A program made the position numbers and the translations under genes. Shown here one piece after another: positions 26,801-39,000 of a DNA stretch of 64,000 bases. The stretch covers positions 16,968,505-17,032,504 of the forward strand of contig OZ038314.1 in assembly GCA_964035775.1 (NCBI GenBank), written 5' to 3'. How positions within the stretch are numbered: position 1 is the first letter of the stretch; every line of letters starts with the position of its first letter. Below the pieces are notes generated by a model that worked only from the letters and a program-made list of their open reading frames with translations, was not told the origin of the DNA and did not search any database. This stretch comes from Osedax frankpressi (lineage: Eukaryota > Annelida > Polychaeta > Sabellida > Siboglinidae).

Positions 26801-28487
26801 TTGGAACCAGCCCCACGCATTTCTCTTTACTCCTCTCATGATTCACCAGGTCCATCACTTATACGCCCCGCCCAACATTAACAAGTTCCCAATCACCTAA
26901 TTGCCATGGCCCTATATCGTACTAGCACCTCTCTGACCACATTAATCCCACCCAATTATTTATAGGTAGTCGTTTGTCAATTCTATTATGTAGATCTTAT
27001 TAATTCTAGTTGATCTATACTTTAGTCTGCCATACTTTAGATTTGAACAATAGAACATAAGTAGAGTATTGTCATCTTTAGCAAATTATTAGTTTGTCAA
27101 TATTGTTTCTTCTGTTGTAATTATAATTTTCCTAGTCGATATTTTCTATTAATTTATTCTTCCAATTGAAACACAATTAAATGAAGTTATTATAAATGAA
27201 TGTTTATTGGTAGTTTTCGAAATCAATAATATCCGCACATCAATCAATAATTCAAATTACTCATTAGTAAGCATGTATTATGAATTCATAATTCTTAACT
27301 ATGTGGTTAGATTGGCTGCGTTTGTGTTCTCTCGACGATGTTCAATGTTTTAATGCTTAGTGTTGCCTACTAACCGTCGATAACTTTCTTCAACCCTACC
27401 GCCACCCGCCGCCTATAGGCCCTTACCGAACCCCTACCACCCGTAGGTCCGCGTACCCACGCACGAAAACGGTTCGTGTTTGTTTTGGGAGTTTTCATCT
27501 GATTCCTACGACCTCGGATTTGGCGTTTATTTCGAGTGGACAATAGCTCCTACTTCTGAGGTTTATTTACTAAATACGATATACTGTAACAATAGATCTC
27601 TTTAATTAATAACATGAACTATCTAGACCATACTAGCCAACTAATTATTATAAATGTAATAATAGTAATAATAATAGTTATAATAGTAATAGTAATAATA
27701 GTAATAATAGTAATAGTAATAGTAATAGTAATAATAGTAATAATAATAGTAATAACAATAGTAATAACAATAGTTATAATAGTAATAATAGTAATAATAA
27801 TAGTAATATAAGTAACAATAGTAATAATAGTAATAATATAATAATAATAGTAGTAATAATTCAGTGAATGTGTTATTACATCTCCTGTATATCATATAAT
27901 ACACCTATCATGGTATGATGAATTAAAGCCATTATTGGTCACCAGGTGAGCGTACACATAAGCGAGTCTAGTGATGAAGATGAAGATGATGAAGACACGC
28001 CCCCTAGCATAGAAGGAGTTGAAGGAGGTTTAGTACAACTCTAGACTCTTTGATCATGTGTGTGTTCCTAATTCCAGATCTCTATATCCCACACCTTCAC
28101 CTCTTTATGTGTCATACTTTACCCCAAAGCCTCACATCTCCACGTCATTCCTTATCTCACCTAAACTACCTCACCTCCCTCATCTACCACTTCCCTCTCA
28201 CGTTGTATCTCATCGGTCTATTCTTCCGTCCCCTCTCGCACGCTTCTAAGCCCCAAACCCCCCCTCACCCCCGCCCAGGTCTCGGTGAACTAGAGAACGG
28301 TTGCAAGACGTCGAACGGACCCCCGTTGGACGAGATCATCCCCGTGTACAGACGGGACTGCCACAAGGAGGTGTACTGCGGCAGTCACGTGTACCCCGGA
28401 AGGGGCGTTTACCTTTTGAAGTTCGACAACTCCTATTCTTTATGGCGTTCGAAGACGTTGTACTACCGCGTTTACTACACGGAGTAG
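18997..28487 (+). CDS. ACBD3: Golgi resident protein GCP60 / acyl-CoA-binding domain-containing protein 3
   Basis: Golgi scaffold with an N-terminal acyl-CoA-binding domain, a coiled-coil and Gln-rich middle (in human the PI4KB-binding region), and a C-terminal GOLD domain that contacts giantin. Exons: 18997-19165, 20214-20355, 20848-20988, 21513-21626, 21916-22003, 23541-23597, 23998-24175, then either 26115-26236 or 26651-26799, then 27447-27560, 27946-28027, 28279-28487 (stop). Every junction is GT/AG with matching phase. The product is 480 residues with the second alternative exon and 471 with the first (human 528). Landmarks: [110 protein letters not shown] and [18 protein letters not shown]. 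The ATG at 18997 is chosen because the frame runs directly into the ACB domain. The gene is complete. Confidence 0.97.
21009..21085. repeat. 39-bp tandem duplication just inside an ACBD3 intron
   Basis: GATTTTATGAGATTTAGTTC followed by an ATTCAGTCGG block occurs twice in tandem, starting about 20 bases after the donor of the 20848-20988 exon. Confidence 0.85.
22055..22140. repeat. Short minisatellite in ACBD3 intron
   Basis: Interleaved copies of AGCCAATAGCCATTAGACATT, about 11-21 bp period, begin about 50 bases after the exon ending at 22003. Confidence 0.8.
23766..23992. repeat. (CA)n microsatellite abutting an ACBD3 splice acceptor
   Basis: About 225 bp of imperfect CA dinucleotide run ends only a few bases before the acceptor CACCAAG|GTG at 23997/23998. 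The usual pyrimidine tract is replaced by CA repeat. Confidence 0.93.
24905..25738. repeat. 12-bp minisatellite (CTTACACTACCT / CTTACACTAAAT) in ACBD3 intron
   Basis: About 70 tandem 12-bp units alternate between two main variants inside the intron 24176-26114. The Thr-Ser-Tyr and Leu-Asn-Leu open frames here are translations of the repeat. Confidence 0.94.
26115..26236 (+). CDS. ACBD3: ACBD3 alternative GOLD-entry exon 8a
   Basis: One of two homologous exons encoding the start of the GOLD domain. Acceptor AATCCAG|AC, donor ACG|GTAAGC. It contains [20 protein letters not shown] and ends ATVT, matching human PSMWTRPQIKDFKEKI in pattern. Its entry phase (1) and exit phase (0) are identical to those of exon 8b. 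Its length of 122 is not a multiple of 3, so including both copies or neither would break the frame. It is the more diverged copy relative to human. Confidence 0.8.
26276..26315. repeat. Pyrimidine-rich CTCTCC run between the alternative exons
   Basis: About 40 bases of nearly pure C/T lie 40 bases after the exon 8a donor. Such a tract could recruit PTB-type regulators of exon choice; this role is inference only. Confidence 0.5.
26651..26799 (+). CDS. ACBD3: ACBD3 alternative GOLD-entry exon 8b (conserved form)
   Basis: Second homologous exon, 149 bases, acceptor CCCACTAG|GC, donor ACG|GTTGGA. It contains [18 protein letters not shown] and ends GETVT, which joins VRVPTHENG in the next exon exactly as human GEVVTVRVPTHEEG. 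It shares entry and exit phases with exon 8a. It is closer to the vertebrate sequence, so it is probably the default form. Confidence 0.9.
27650..27862. repeat. (TAATAG)n / TAR trinucleotide array in ACBD3 intron
   Basis: About 0.2 kb of AATAGT-type triplets between the exons 27447-27560 and 27946-28027. Poly-Ile/Val and poly-Tyr frames here are artefacts of the repeat. Confidence 0.93.
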
Positions 28488-29373
28488 CCCCGTTGCTCGC
28501 TTATACCTCTATTAACGGCCCCGTGTAATACGAGACTTCCAATTACGACTTCAAAACTCTATTGAACTACACGACCCGTGACCCTTCGCATCCGTTTAAT
28601 AGTCCCGCCCGACATAACCCCTTACTGCCTACACGAAACTGTCCAAACCTCACCAACTTACTTAAAACTATCTGATCAGTCAGTTCAATGTCAACTTATT
28701 TACGAAGTTGATGAAAATTTAGATTTTACTCTTCGATGTGAACATATTTTTCCAGACCAGACAAGTTTTATAAGTTGTTAAAAGAATTAATCGTCGATGG
28801 ATATTGTAAAATCATGATTTCATCAATTTTTTGATGAATCGATGAGTATGCAATTCTATTACATTATGAAGCCTCTATATACATTGATATCGTATTTTGT
28901 GGACTATGTACTATGCCTCCTTATAACTTGAATTTGTTATTTATATAATATCTCGACGTATATTTATAATTGTTTATTTTTAAATATTTAAATTGTTTTT
29001 ATAAAAAAATATACAATCAATTCATATTATTTTTCTGATTCATAACAAATGACATTTTATAACATATTATTCATATCAGTATAAAAGAAGATCAATTTCT
29101 ATTTGATTAAAATTATTGTTCGCATTAGAATGATTGATATTTAAATGGACTAGATCATTTATAAAGGTAAAGGTAATATTAATATTGAATTCCTTTAATA
29201 ACTAAAATTTAAAGTTATACTTGTACACCAAATTTCATAATCTATCTTTATTTATAAATATATATTAAAACTGAAATGAAATTCAATTTTGCATTATTTA
29301 TTATCTTATTAATAGTATTATGCAAGAAATGTGCCTTATATATTATATGACCTATGTTATATCTAGTATTTAC

Positions 29374-31094
29374 TAGGGTTGTAAATAAAACCCAAATGAT
29401 ACTTTTTAATTCACTATATTACGATACCGAACACAAACTGGTACTTTGATATAATAAAAATTACTCGAACCCGAACATTTTTATTGAGTACGACACTTTT
29501 CCTTTGTTCTAAACCAAATCAAAATAGACGTTAAATTAAATGTTAGTAGATTTATATACCAATGTTCATGATGCAATGAGAACATGTAACATCTAAGTAG
29601 AGAATACTAAATATAGTGTGTGTGCCTTAAAACGGTGAATTGTATCTAGAATATTTTAAAATATTCTTTTTGTAATATATTATGGTTAAAATTAATATTC
29701 ATAAATATATAATATGTTTTATAATCTTATACAATCATTATATAATTATTGCAAGGCATAATATATACTACCGATTAATGTATAATATGTATATACTATT
29801 AGTAATAGTATTTGTACTAATTACTATATTTAATAATATATATAAACTTTGAATTATTTTTAATTCATTACAGTGAATTGAATACATCTATAAAGAATAT
29901 TTAAAGAGTAGTGATGTATCGAAGTTATTATATCAGATATCAGACAGGTTATATAGTAAAACAACTAGGTACAAATTATTAGATAATTAAAATATGTAGA
30001 TTATAAAATACATTTTTCGAACATACTTCTTTTATAGTCTTATATTTATTAATATATAAACGTACATGTATCGTATACTTATTAATGTAGTAAAGTAACT
30101 ATATATTATAAAAATGTACTTTCTTTTATATCTTTATAATTTCCTAGATATTATAGATTAAATATTCTTTGGTGTTCTATATAAAAGTATATTAAATTAG
30201 AATGAATGCGGGTGAAAATAAAGAAAGGCAATGAACTAAAGTGAAATGAAAATATTTCTATAGATGCAATATCAAATTTTAAAAATTATCAAATAATATT
30301 AACATTAATAATATATATAAAGTATCAATTTGAGTTCGTTATTATATTACAATTAAATTTATTCTAATAATTACTATCGACAGACTACAGAAAATTAATA
30401 GAACATGTCGATAACCTTTGAGTTGTGTCCTCTCATGTAATGGGGACAAATTAATTCGCCGATATTACTTAGACTGGCATGTCACCATTTAATGATCTAG
30501 AATACATCAGTTGAAAGTGAACGAATATTTTCTTCAACTGGAAATATTTTATTATCGTCTGGAAACAGACGAAAAAAAATTAGATATGCTTAAATTTCTG
30601 TTTATAAATAATAAATAAAATTAGTATTTATTTGTATTATTAAAATTGTAAGAATATCTAACTTTTCGTAACACCATCTCTTTCTAGATGATGATACAAT
30701 ATGATATATATTATTCGAATTTGTATTTTTATCATCATTTTATATTAAATTTCTTTGTGATTTATTGATTAGCTTTCTAATTTATTAATATTATAACATG
30801 TAATATTATAATAATAATATTATTATTATAATACCAAATTATATCGTATATACTAAATTAATTAGCAATAATATTTAAATATATAATTTTAGCATTTGAT
30901 ATTGTTTTGATTTGATTTTTTAATACTGTTTCGATACTTTGACTTTATCTTTTGATACTGATTCGATACTTTGATTTTAGCTTTTGATACTGTTTCGATA
31001 CTTTGATTTTAATTTTTGATACTGTTTCGATAGTTTGATTTTAGCTTTTAATACTGTTTCGATACTTTGACATTGGATATAATTTAAAACCCTA
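29374..31094 (+). mobile_element. hAT superfamily DNA transposon with TIRs, TSD and transposase remnant
   Basis: The element begins TAGGGTTGTAAATAAAAC and ends ATATAATTTAAAACCCTA, giving inverted ends led by TAGGGTT. It is flanked on both sides by the 8-bp target duplication GTATTTAC (29366-29373 and 31095-31102), which fits the hAT target pattern nTnnnnAn. Near 30507-30589 the plus strand encodes SVESERIFSSTGNILLS, the hallmark of the hAT C-terminal dimerisation domain (Dimer_Tnp_hAT). Most of the transposase is absent or unrecognisable, so the 1.72 kb copy is a deleted, inactive element. Identical flanking duplications suggest it is not extremely old. Confidence 0.88.
30914..31078. repeat. 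Subterminal tandem repeats of the hAT element
   Basis: About five copies of a roughly 32-bp unit containing ACTGTTTCGATACTTTGATT lie just inside the right end. Related GATACTTT and GTACTTTGAT motifs occur inside the left end (about 29398-29450). Subterminal repeats are typical transposase-binding sites in hAT elements. Confidence 0.75.
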
Positions 31095-33025
31095 GTATTT
31101 ACTCTATATAGGATATATGATACAATTTTTAAAACTAAATTTAGTTTAAATATATATATAAAACTTGTCGTATATATATTTCTCAATACCCGAAATAAAT
31201 TTAAGAAACATTGTTGAATTTATTACTTTGTAGTGCATTGCTATATTATGTCTACGTTAGAGTACTTTTAATTTTTTTTACTTTTAATTTTAATTTTTAA
31301 CAGTATTAAAATATTATTTATATATTATAAAATATAAATGATATTGATAAAATAAATGATAAAAATTGTATTTTCTAAATAAATATAATTACATTTTTTT
31401 TTACATACTATTGATATATCCGAAATGTATTGATTTTAATTATAATATATACTATGATATGTATATTTATGTTTTATTTAATATTTGTGTTACTTTTGTA
31501 TTCAAAATATTAATATTTACTGAGTTATGAGCTATTTTATTAACCATAGTAAAACAAATGAAAAACACGTAAAATCTAGTGATTCCGATCAACATGTAAC
31601 GCAACAGTTATTAACGCAAAATGAGATAAATATTAATTTATCTTTATTTGAGATTATAACAAGTATTATTTCAAGTATTAAGTAATCTTAAAATATAGAA
31701 CATAAAATGTATTCGACTACATTCTTTAAGTTTTCGTGCCATTTATAATTAATGAAATATTTTAATTAATTTTATTTTAATACAATGGTCAAAAATAGTT
31801 ACTAAATAATATCTAGTATTTAAATAAATTTGATTATACTCTAAAATAATATTATATACTAAATATACATTTAAGGTACGACTATTAAACCGGCATTAAA
31901 CAATATAAGAAAAATTGATCATATTCACCAAAGTCCCCATGAATACTTAGATATATGGGGCTTGGACAGTGCATTGAAAATTAAATAATTAAATTCTCTG
32001 TAACATTGAGATCATAGCCATCATAGTCAATATTGTAATCTATTAATTCCAAGTTATCTATGTTTATACAATATATTTATTTTCGATTTTCATAATCTTT
32101 TATAAACAACTGAACTTAGCAACGTATAGCATTGTATGCTTTATTATAAAAAATTTACCATATTAAAAATTTCAGAATTAAAATATTTTAACATCTGAAT
32201 ACCTATTTAGTATGATTTTATTATATATAATAAGTTAAATATATTAAATTAACAAATATGACAACAAAATATAGGTCACAAGGTTTAATTTTAATATGGT
32301 ACTAATAAATTATTAATTATTATATAAATCAATCAATAATATCTTATGACATATTATCATAGATTTGGATTATGAATTAAGAAAGATTATATTTGTAATC
32401 CAAAGCTATGCATAATATACTTATTATATTAATTTATTTATTGTGTGATAATAAAACCAAAATTATGCCACAGAAAATTTATCATTTTATCTCCGAGTTA
32501 AATGTGTCGCCAATAACTTAATATAATTTTCAAATATATAATTAAATAAATGTATCCTTTACGATAATGAAATACATACATTTAAATTTTCGTGACATTT
32601 ATAATTAATCAATTATTTTCTTAAATTTTTAAAAATTTCATTTTTGCTACGTTTGACCTTTTACAAGTCATTTACTAATGTAATAGACTTATGGAGGAAG
32701 ATGGATTACGAACACTTTTAAAATATGAACTGTATTGTATCCTACATATTATATAGTATAATATATTCTATACTTGCTTGGAATCATATTATAATATAAT
32801 CGTGAAACAGATATTTATATATTATAAATATATATATTTTTTTCATGTTAGAATATATTAAAATATACTAGAATTCTAATCTGGTAAATCATTTATTTAT
32901 TAACATTTTTTTAATGAATAATGAATTATTAACTCATTTATTAATATACAAATAAAAAGTGTTATTGTTTTAAATATAAAAATGAAATAGTTAATTAATA
33001 ATATTAATTTGAAATTTATTTTCAG

Positions 33026-36000
33026 TTCAAGGTATAGTTCCCAGGGGTCACATGGAGATTAAAAGTTCAGGTTTATTTAATTAAAAAAGTAAAATATCTA
33101 TATCATATTATCCAAGATTAATTTATGATAATATTAATTCAATTTATAGTTCTACATTTCTGCATTTATGGCAATTTCATACGTTAATATCATTCGCCCA
33201 TTTATTTATAAGTATATCAATTGTCCACTCCCAACAACACACCTAGCCTACGCCCCGACTGACTCCAAACTGGTGAGTCAGCACTTGGTTAAAGATCACA
33301 TGGCAGCTCATTATCGCAAAGTCGTCCTCGCTAAATGTTTGTGTTTTGCTTTTCTTATTACTCATCTTTATCGAGTACATTTTTAATGATAAGTTTAAAA
33401 ATATAGTAAAGTAGTAAATCTAATAAGATAGTTAACATTTAGATAATCTACTCAATATATACTTTACTGAAAAATAACTAATAACCGTAAACATTCAATA
33501 TAATTAGTGTTATATATCGGTAATTAATTACAAGTGTTCTTGTATTCGTCGATATGTAAGTCGTATTTAATTTACTCCTGTTAAAGTACAATAACAATTC
33601 ATATCATCCTCGGCATTCTCAACACTTCTATTTTACGACAACAGCTCGAATTGACAATACTGCACCCAGAGCAATGACCATTAGTACTAAAGGTTTCAAG
33701 CTATCTCTTCGTGCACATACATATACATTGTACAGTATATAGTATACAGTGTACTTTATTAGCTTTATAACATTAAATGTTCTCATTAAATGTTCTCATT
33801 AAATGTTCTCATTAAATGTTCTCATTAAATGTTCTCATTAAATGTTCTCATTAAATGTTCTCATTAAATGTTCTCATTAAATGTTCTCATTAAATGTTCT
33901 CATTAAATGTTCTCATTAAATGTTCTCATTAAATGTTCTCATTAAATGTTCTCATTAAATGTTCTCATTAAATGTTCTCATTAAATGTTCTCATTAAATG
34001 TTCTCATTAAATGTTCTCATTAAATGTTCTCATTAAATGTTCTCATTAAATGTTCTCATTAAATGTTCTCATTAAATGTTCTCATTAAATGTTCTCATTA
34101 AATGTTCTCATTAAATGTTCTCATTAAATGTTCTCATTAAATGTTCTCATTAAATGTTCTCATTAAATGTTCTCATTAAATGTTCTCATTAAATGTTCTC
34201 ATTAAATGTTCTCATTAAATGTTCTCATTAAATGTTCTCATTAAATGTTCTCATTAAATGTTCTCATTAAATGTTCTCATTAAATGTTCTCATTAAATGT
34301 TCTCATTAAATGTTCTCATTAAATGTTCTCATTAAATGTTCTCATTAAATGTTCTCATTAAATGTTCTCATTAAATGTTCTCATTAAATGTTCTCATTAA
34401 ATGTTCTCATTAAATGTTCTCATTAAATGTTCTCATTAAATGTTCTCATTAAATGTTCTCATTAAATGTTCTCATTAAATGTTCTCATTAAATGTTCTCA
34501 TTAAATGTTCTCATTAAATGTTCTCATTAAATGTTCTCATTAAATGTTCTCATTAAATGTTCTCATTAAATGTTCTCATTAAATGTTCTCATTAAATGTT
34601 CTCATTAAATGTTCTCATTAAATGTTCTCATTAAATGTTCTCATTAAATGTTCTCATTAAATGTTCTCATTAAATGTTCTCATTAAATGTTCTCATTAAA
34701 TGTTCTCATTAAATGTTCTCATTAAATGTTCTCATTAAATGTTCTCATTAAATGTTCTCATTAAATGTTCTCATTAAATGTTATCATTAAATGTTCTCAT
34801 TAAATGTTCTCATTAAATGTTCTCATTAAATGTTCTCATTAAATGTTCTCATTAAATGTTCTCATTAAATGTTCTCATTAAATGTTCTCATTAAATGTTC
34901 TCATTAAATGTTCTCATTAAATGTTCTCATTAAATGTTCTCATTAAATGTTCTCATTAAATGTTCTCATTAAATGTTCTCATTAAATGTTCTCATTAAAT
35001 GTTCTCATTAAATGTTCTCATTAAATGTTCTCATTAAATGTTCTCATTAAATGTTCTCATTAAATGTTCTCATTAAATGTTCTCATTAAATGTTCTCATT
35101 AAATGTTCTCATTAAATGTTCTCATTAAATGTTCTCATTAAATGTTATCATTAAATGTTCTCATTAAATGTTCTCATTAAATTATCTCATTAAATGATCT
35201 CATTAAATGTTCTCATTAAATGTTCTCATTAAATGTTCTCATTAAATGTTCTCATTAAATGTTCTCATTAAATGTTCTCATTAAATTATCTCATTAAATG
35301 TTCTCGGTGTTTGTTTCATTTCATGTATATATTTGTGTAACGTGTAGCGAATGTTAATTTCTCTTACGTAGCTCGAGATCGGAATAGACTGAATGCTCTT
35401 GAGAAATCGCGTTCACTCAAGCGCGATGTTCGCTCTGAAATAAATCGTACCTGCGAAAATAACGACCAATCGAGAATCAACAATATGGTCAGTTATGCAA
35501 TTCATGGTCAACTTAACACTTCATGGTCAGTTATGCATTTCATGGTCAGTTATGTAATTATGGCCAGTTTTTTTAAAGTAAAAGTAATATGTTAAATTTG
35601 CTGATCAAGTTAATCTGTTAAATTCTTATTGACAAAATTAATAAATCATCATACACTCATTATTCTTATTTTACACCACTTTTTATATATCTTACACTGT
35701 TCACATACATCTTACACTGTTCACATACATCTTACACTGTTCACATACATATTACACTGTTCACATACATCTTACACTGTTCACATACATATTACACTGT
35801 TCACATACATCTTACACTGTTCACATACATCTTACACTGTTCACATACATCTTACACTGTTCACATACATCTTACACTGTTCACATACATCTTACACTGT
35901 TCACATACATCTTACACTGTTAACATACATCTTACACTGTTCACATACATCTTACACTGTTAACATACATCTTACATTGTTCACATACATCTTACACTGT

Positions 36001-39000
36001 TCACATACATCTTACAATGTTCACATACATCTTACACTGTTCACATACATCTTACATTGTTCACATACATCTTACACTGTTCACATACATCTTACACTGT
36101 TCACATACATCTTACACTATTCACATACATCTTAAATTGTGTATATGTATATTACATTGTTATTTTACACTATTTAATAATATATATATACACTTTACAC
36201 TATTTATATAAAATTTACACTATTTATATAAATTTAACACTGTTTATATACATTTTACACTATTTATATACACTTTACACTATTTATAAAAACTTTACAC
36301 TATTTATATTTACTTTATATTATTTATATAAATTTTACACTGTTTATATACATTTTACACTGTTTATATTACGCTGCTTGCAATATATTAATTAAATATG
36401 TTAATTAAATCATATTTATTTTAACGTGCATTGTATGCAATTTTACAAGCCAAACCTTGGTTTGTTTATGTTTCAAGAATGACAGTGATTGTTCGTTTGT
36501 GTTAATCTATAAGCCATAATGATATATTTTAATTGTAACATTTAGTGCGTAACTTAATTGATTTAATCTTCTTTATATGTCGAGTTATTCATTCTTCCCT
36601 GTAAAGTTTCTATAAAGTTTTGTATGCGGACGGATATATGAATTTGTATTGTCTCCTTCTACAACACTAACAATAAACACTTCAAATCACTATAAAATAC
36701 AGTTATTATATAAATATGTTATTCCATGCTATAACTAACCCAAAAGAATATATATATTTAGATTTCATTGTATATTACATTCTATTGATATAATTAATAT
36801 GTACACTATATAAACTAACTCATTTTAACACAATTTAGTGAAATAGTATTTAATAAAATATATTTTGCTGTATTTCCGTTATGTGTTTCTAATGTGTGAT
36901 TAATATGTATAAATATACAATTTAAAAAACTTTAATATACTATACCATGTAATATTATATCTTAAAATAAATCAAGATGGGTTTCAATTTTTAAATTTGA
37001 TAACATTTGCAATACATATTATTTCCGGAAAGCTCACAAATGTTCGTTTAATTAACATTATACTTTAAGGTGTTCATAGTTTATAGTTTTTTTGAAAAGC
37101 TTTTGAATTCATTTTGTTTTCTGTTTAGGAAATGAATATTCTCTTTTGTATTACTTATACGATAACACAATTTATCTACATTTTTCAATCCGCTCAGCCT
37201 AAATGTATCTGTTTAATATACTTTAACATACCTACGAATACCTATTAACCTACACCGATTATACTCTCCCTCAATAATATATTTCATACACACAGACATT
37301 CTTACCAAACGAACAGCCTATAGACATCGACTACCCATACCCATCCTTAACACCCTCCCATCTCCACCCATGCTATTTACTCTCCCATCCTATACTATGA
37401 TCCCCCACCTACACGCCCCCATCCTTTACACCCCGCCTACCCATACACCTACTATATTTTCTTTAACGCACATTATGACCTACACACAGATGCGGGAGAT
37501 AATGAAATCGCCTAGATGTGCTTACACAGATCGTAATGCCCTCGGTGAAATCTACCGTCAAGGTCGTGACCTTTTATCTCCGCGCCCTATGTCAGACCTC
37601 ACCTCGAGGAGATTTCCAACAACCGAACGCCTTCGAAGAAATTCCTTGGTCCCTGAAAACGGTAATCAACTTCAACTAATCTCATCTAGTAATAATTTTA
37701 CTCTCTTTATGAAAACTTTTTGACATTTTTCTAAATTTTAATTTGATATTTTAATCATTAAACTATTCCTTTTTATTCCACAGGAAATTAATTTACTTTA
37801 ATTTAAATACTAATTAATAAAAACACCATTTTATGACCTTTTTATTTTGTTAAAACATCAGTTTATTTAGAATAAATATTTTTAATGGTTATGAATAGCT
37901 CTAGATATATAAGAAATCAAATGTATCTTTAATATATCTTTAATTAATATTTTCTCCAAATTTTAACTTAGGTAATAAGTTATTTATATTCAATGTCAGT
38001 ACAATTAATAGATATAATAAATATCTACTATATATTACACTGTTAGTTTTTACATTAGTAAATATATCCTAGTAGCTGAAATATATCTTAAATTCATTAT
38101 AGAAGTACTGTTAACAATTACAATATTCAACTAGCAACGATTTTATAAATATTTGATAATTCTAATTCTTTTAATGAGTCTTTTAATGAGTGAGAATTGC
38201 ATGAATAATTTAGTAACTATGTTTACTTCTTCAACGTAACCAATAATAGCCACGAAGAGTATGATGGACCTTCGGACGGTAGCACAAAGGGTCAAAGAGG
38301 GTGGAGATCTACTGCAGACACACCCACACAGATTTACAGGTTATACACTATTTAAGGTATATAGAAAGTTTATTTATAATATTGCTTATATATTTAACTA
38401 ACCAATGAATTGCCTTACATTCAATTATTTTATATAAATATATATAGTATATTAGTATATAAATAGATTTCCCACTTTATTGATAGAACCGAAACCATTC
38501 AAACCCACAACACTTAAACGCGGAGCTAAATCAAAGATTGCAGAACTATCCTGCTACAATTCACCGATTATCAAAACTAAGATATCGACTCCTGGGTAAT
38601 CTTGATACTTTATACTTTTACACTTTAAACTTATCTGTAATTTAAATATTAATTTAAATTAAATTAATTATATTAGAATTCGTGTACTAATAATTTGATA
38701 ATAATTAGGTCCGTAATAATTTTAACTAAAAATTAATTATTCTATTTCGAGGCATATTCACGAAATAGATTTGATTCTAGGTATTTTGTATAAACAATCA
38801 CTTTATTAATATTTTTCAACCGACACCTATTTCACATTATTGCATAACAACTCGACTTCCGTACTCTAAGGTCACGACTCGCTACGCGACTTCAAGCCAA
38901 AGAACATATCGTAGGTCATTACGAACAATTGAACCAATCCGAAGTCATACCTCGTCTAAATATATCCATAGACACCGATCATTTCGATTGGCTAAAGGAA

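Larger units (their letters stand above)
28488..33025. other. Intergenic region ACBD3-SPATA7
   Basis: Contains the ACBD3 3' UTR, a hAT transposon (29374-31094) and otherwise AT-rich sequence. The first exon of SPATA7 should lie near its right end but could not be identified. A 67-codon frame at 28578-28781 has no recognised homology. Confidence 0.6.

Noticed and set aside
28578-28781. 67-codon plus-strand frame after the ACBD3 stop
   Set aside because: No homology recognised, and the ACBD3 C-terminus is already complete at YYRVYYTE; probably 3' UTR.
33771-35305. CRISPR-like regular array
   Set aside because: Units are contiguous with no spacers, in an animal intron; a simple satellite.
35629-36395. 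Long frames rich in His, Thr, Leu and Cys
   Set aside because: Translations of the 20-bp minisatellite in a SPATA7 intron.
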